Shown here in pieces: positions 34,606 to 36,634 of a DNA stretch of 36,634 bases. The DNA is from Psychromonas arctica DSM 14288. GTDB taxonomy: Bacteria > Pseudomonadota > Gammaproteobacteria > Enterobacterales > Psychromonadaceae. The stretch is from positions 1 to 36,634 of the forward strand of contig NZ_AXWP01000059.1 in assembly GCF_000482725.1 (NCBI RefSeq), written 5' to 3'. The stretch's first letter is position 1. Each line of letters starts with the position of its first letter. The position numbers were made by a program, and so were the translations under genes. The notes beneath the pieces were generated by a model, which was not told the DNA's origin, did no database searches, and saw only the letters and a program-made list of their open reading frames with translations.

Positions 34606-34922
34606 TTAAATATTTAGTAGATTTTATAGCATAATTCTAAGGAGCAAGCATATAAATCTCCTTCATTAGTCATACTTAAAAGATTGTTAATATTTATTTA
34701 TATCACCTTAAAAATAAAAAATAGGAGCCCCCTTCCTTACCATAGATAATATGTTTGAAATAAAGAGTAGCAGCCAAGAATTTTCTAGTCATATCGTAAT
34801 ACATTAAATAACCGTTTAACTTCACATTGCTGACTATTTTTTAAGCATTAACTAACCTGAGTCAATAATAAAAAACTAACTGTACCTATAATTTACAAAA
34901 ATATTTAAAGTGAGAATGATTA
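34606..34922. other. Gap between the GGDEF/EAL gene and the chemoreceptor
   Basis: 317 AT-rich bases. I see no RNA gene or protein gene. A weak 6-bp inverted repeat AAGGAG/CTCCTT (34639-34644 with 34658-34663) has no T-run. No clear sigma28 promoter for the receptor was found. Confidence 0.5.
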
Positions 34923-36304
34923 ATGAGTAAAGAAAGGTTATTTGGCGAACATGAAATACTGCTATCTACGACAGATTTAGATAGCCATATAAAATATGCA
35001 AATAAAAATTTTTGCGATATAGCAGGTTACTCATTAGCAGAGTTACAAGGTAATCCTCATAATATGATCCGTCATCCAGATATGCCTCCCGCAGCATTTA
35101 AAAATCTATGGCAATTTATACAATCAGGTCAATCATGGATGGGGCCAGTAAAAAACTTATGCGCTAATGGAGATTATTATTGGGTTAATGCATTTGTTAC
35201 CCCAATAAGAGATGAGCAAGGTAAAGTATATGAGTATCAATCGATAAGAACGAAACCTGACCGTGAAGTTGTTGATAGGGCGGAGCAAGTCTACAAAAAA
35301 ATAAATCAGGGTAAATTACCTTGGCAATTAAAATTTAGTGTTGATCTCACTTTTTGGTTTCAACTATTTATAACGGTTTCATTGTTATATTCATTATGGA
35401 TTGCTGCTTTCACCCAACTTAATTTATTACTTAGTTTACCAATGGTATTAATTTCACTGGTATTCAATATTGTTTTTTTTAGCTGGCGTTTAAAATTTAA
35501 AAAATTAATAAAACAAGCCAAATCTGTTTTTGACAACCCGTTAATGAGCTTTATCTATTCCGGTAATAATAATGTAATCAGTGCGATTACACTTGCTTTA
35601 GAAATGCGAGAAGCAGAACTTAAAGCGGTGGTTGGAAGAGTATGTGATGTATCAGATACTCTTTCAGAAATGGCGAATGAATCATCTCAATCTGGACTAG
35701 ATATTTCAGCTATTCTATCTCAGCAAAATAATGAAACAGAGCAAGTCGCTACCGCGGTGAATGAGATGTCCACGACAATACAAGACCTAGCTTTAGTTAT
35801 TGATAGTGCTGCACAAGCATCTAAAACAGGGTTAGAACTTAGCCATCATGGTCAGAAGATGGTTCAGAGTAATATTAATGCTAATAATAATTTATCCGTA
35901 CAGTTAGGCGAGGTGGATCAAGCGATTAATCGCTTAGTTAATGCGTCTAAGTCAATTGAAGCTGTCTTAAATGAAATTAGTAGTATTGCAGATCAAACTA
36001 ATTTACTTGCACTGAATGCTGCTATTGAAGCAGCACGAGCAGGCGATCAAGGTAGAGGTTTCTCAGTTGTTGCTGATGAGGTCCGCGCTTTAGCAATTCG
36101 TACTCAACAGTCAACCAATGAAGTGAATTCATTATTGATGCAATTAAATTCAGAGTCTAACTTTGCAAATAAAGCCATGAAAAAAGGCTCAGAACTCTCT
36201 GATAATTGTGTACAGCTTTCTGCCGAAACTGGCAATTCGTTAGACAAAATAATATTGGAAGTCGGTGAATTAACGAACCTTAATATTCATACCATTCCGC
36301 ATAA
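34923..36304 (+). pseudogene. PAS-containing chemoreceptor (Aer-like), C-terminus cut off by an IS630-type element
   Basis: A readable frame of 461 codons, with stop at 36308. PAS domain (about 10-120, with [20 protein letters not shown] and [10 protein letters not shown] as in Aer), two hydrophobic segments (about 145-190), then a methyl-accepting signalling domain whose tip [20 protein letters not shown], then [15 protein letters not shown], lies at about 356-391. After VGELTNLN (about residue 453) the sequence departs into seven unrelated residues (IHTIPHN) and a stop, precisely where the IS element begins. About 60-70 residues of the last helix are missing. Such proteins sense oxygen or redox state through a PAS-bound cofactor and signal to CheA. 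The tip is intact, but the broken helical bundle probably makes it inactive. Confidence 0.82.
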
Positions 36305-36634
36305 TTAGTTGATCAGACTCATCCAATCTCTAGTACACATTTTTATGACTCTTTGACTATCACTGACAAAGTCATTCCACGCATCACAAACAGCATCTAC
36401 AATTGATTCATAGCCATTAAAACAACGATTAGCTAAATGATGCTGACGCAACCAACTCCATACTTGTTCTATTGGGTTTAATTCTGGTGAGTATGGAGGA
36501 AGCTTAATAATGCTCACCTTATTAATGTTGATAGCAAGATCTTCTGTATGCCAACCTGCCCCATCCATAATAATAACTGCATGTCGATCTTCGGCGGTAT
36601 TCATCGATATTTGTTTAAGGTGAGCATGCATAAT
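36283..36634 (-). mobile_element. IS630-family insertion sequence, one end (runs off window)
   Basis: The element begins between about 36281 and 36286, where the chemoreceptor homology stops. Its end on the minus strand is CTAATTATGCGGAATGGTAT, beyond the transposase stop. Two TA dinucleotides (36281-36282 and 36284-36285) are candidates for the duplicated TA target of this family. The other end and inverted repeat are outside the window, so exact borders cannot be set. Confidence 0.7.
36305..36634 (-). CDS. IS630-family transposase, C-terminal part (5' end outside window)
   Basis: At least 109 residues; the frame stays open to the window end. [14 protein letters not shown] carries the second catalytic aspartate, and [20 protein letters not shown] the third acidic residue (E), the DDE core of IS630/Tc1-type transposases. 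The enzyme moves the element by cut-and-paste into TA sites. The first methionine inside the window is not a likely start, because the first catalytic aspartate and the helix-turn-helix are missing. Some members use a frameshift between two frames; that cannot be tested here. Confidence 0.93.
   Translation of the reverse strand: MMHAHLKQISMNTAEDRHAVIIMDGAGWHTEDLAININKVSIIKLPPYSPELNPIEQVWSWLRQHHLANRCFNGYESIVDAVCDAWNDFVSDSQRVIKMCTRDWMSLIN

Overview
The window looks like a chromosomal segment of an AT-rich, cold or marine gammaproteobacterium of the Psychromonas / Vibrio / Shewanella sphere. This rests on the flagellar gene content (flgOPT H-ring genes, sigma54- and sigma28-type promoters), CheV and CheR inside the flagellar locus, and a rhombosortase. 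The genus is an inference; nothing in the window fixes it.

Layout. Bases 1-317 hold the 5' part of a group IIC intron on the minus strand, sitting directly behind the terminator (320-353) of a minus-strand cydA-cydB-cydX operon (406-3283). Upstream of cydA is a 746-base gene-free leader with a perfect FNR box about 590 bases from the start codon. Next come the Holliday-junction genes ruvC, ruvA and ruvB (minus strand, 4030-7371), with a rarD-type permease between ruvC and ruvA and a LexA box in front of ruvA. From 7648 to 11646 are small housekeeping or accessory units: a LysR regulator divergent from a beta-carbonic anhydrase, a very acidic unknown protein, arfB with a DTW-domain tRNA-modifying gene, and a rhombosortase.

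The bulk (11742-31934) is a flagellar and chemotaxis locus. On the minus strand, in transcription order, it runs cheV, cheR, flgBCDE, flgFGHI, flgJK, flgL. A plus-strand Na+/H+ antiporter is wedged between flgI and flgJ. I find sigma54 (-24/-12) motifs with exact 15-base geometry in front of flgB, flgF, flgJ and flgL, and sigma28 motifs in front of flgM and flgO. flgA-flgM-flgN run on the plus strand; flgO and flgP (minus) and flgT (plus) encode the outer-membrane H-ring proteins typical of fast sodium-driven polar flagella. Together the genes cover the rod, hook, L/P rings, hook-filament junction, H-ring, and the FlgM/FlgN late-gene controls.

The right end carries tRNA-Arg(CCT), a GAF-like/PAS/GGDEF/EAL cyclic-di-GMP protein, and a PAS-containing chemoreceptor cut off near its C-terminus by an IS630-type element that runs off the window. 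I found no CRISPR array, defence island, prophage or clearly new system. The most informative observations are the group IIC intron behind the cyd terminator, the FNR box far upstream of cydA, the LexA box nested in an inverted repeat, the antiporter-split flagellar operon with matching sigma54 promoters, and the IS-broken chemoreceptor.
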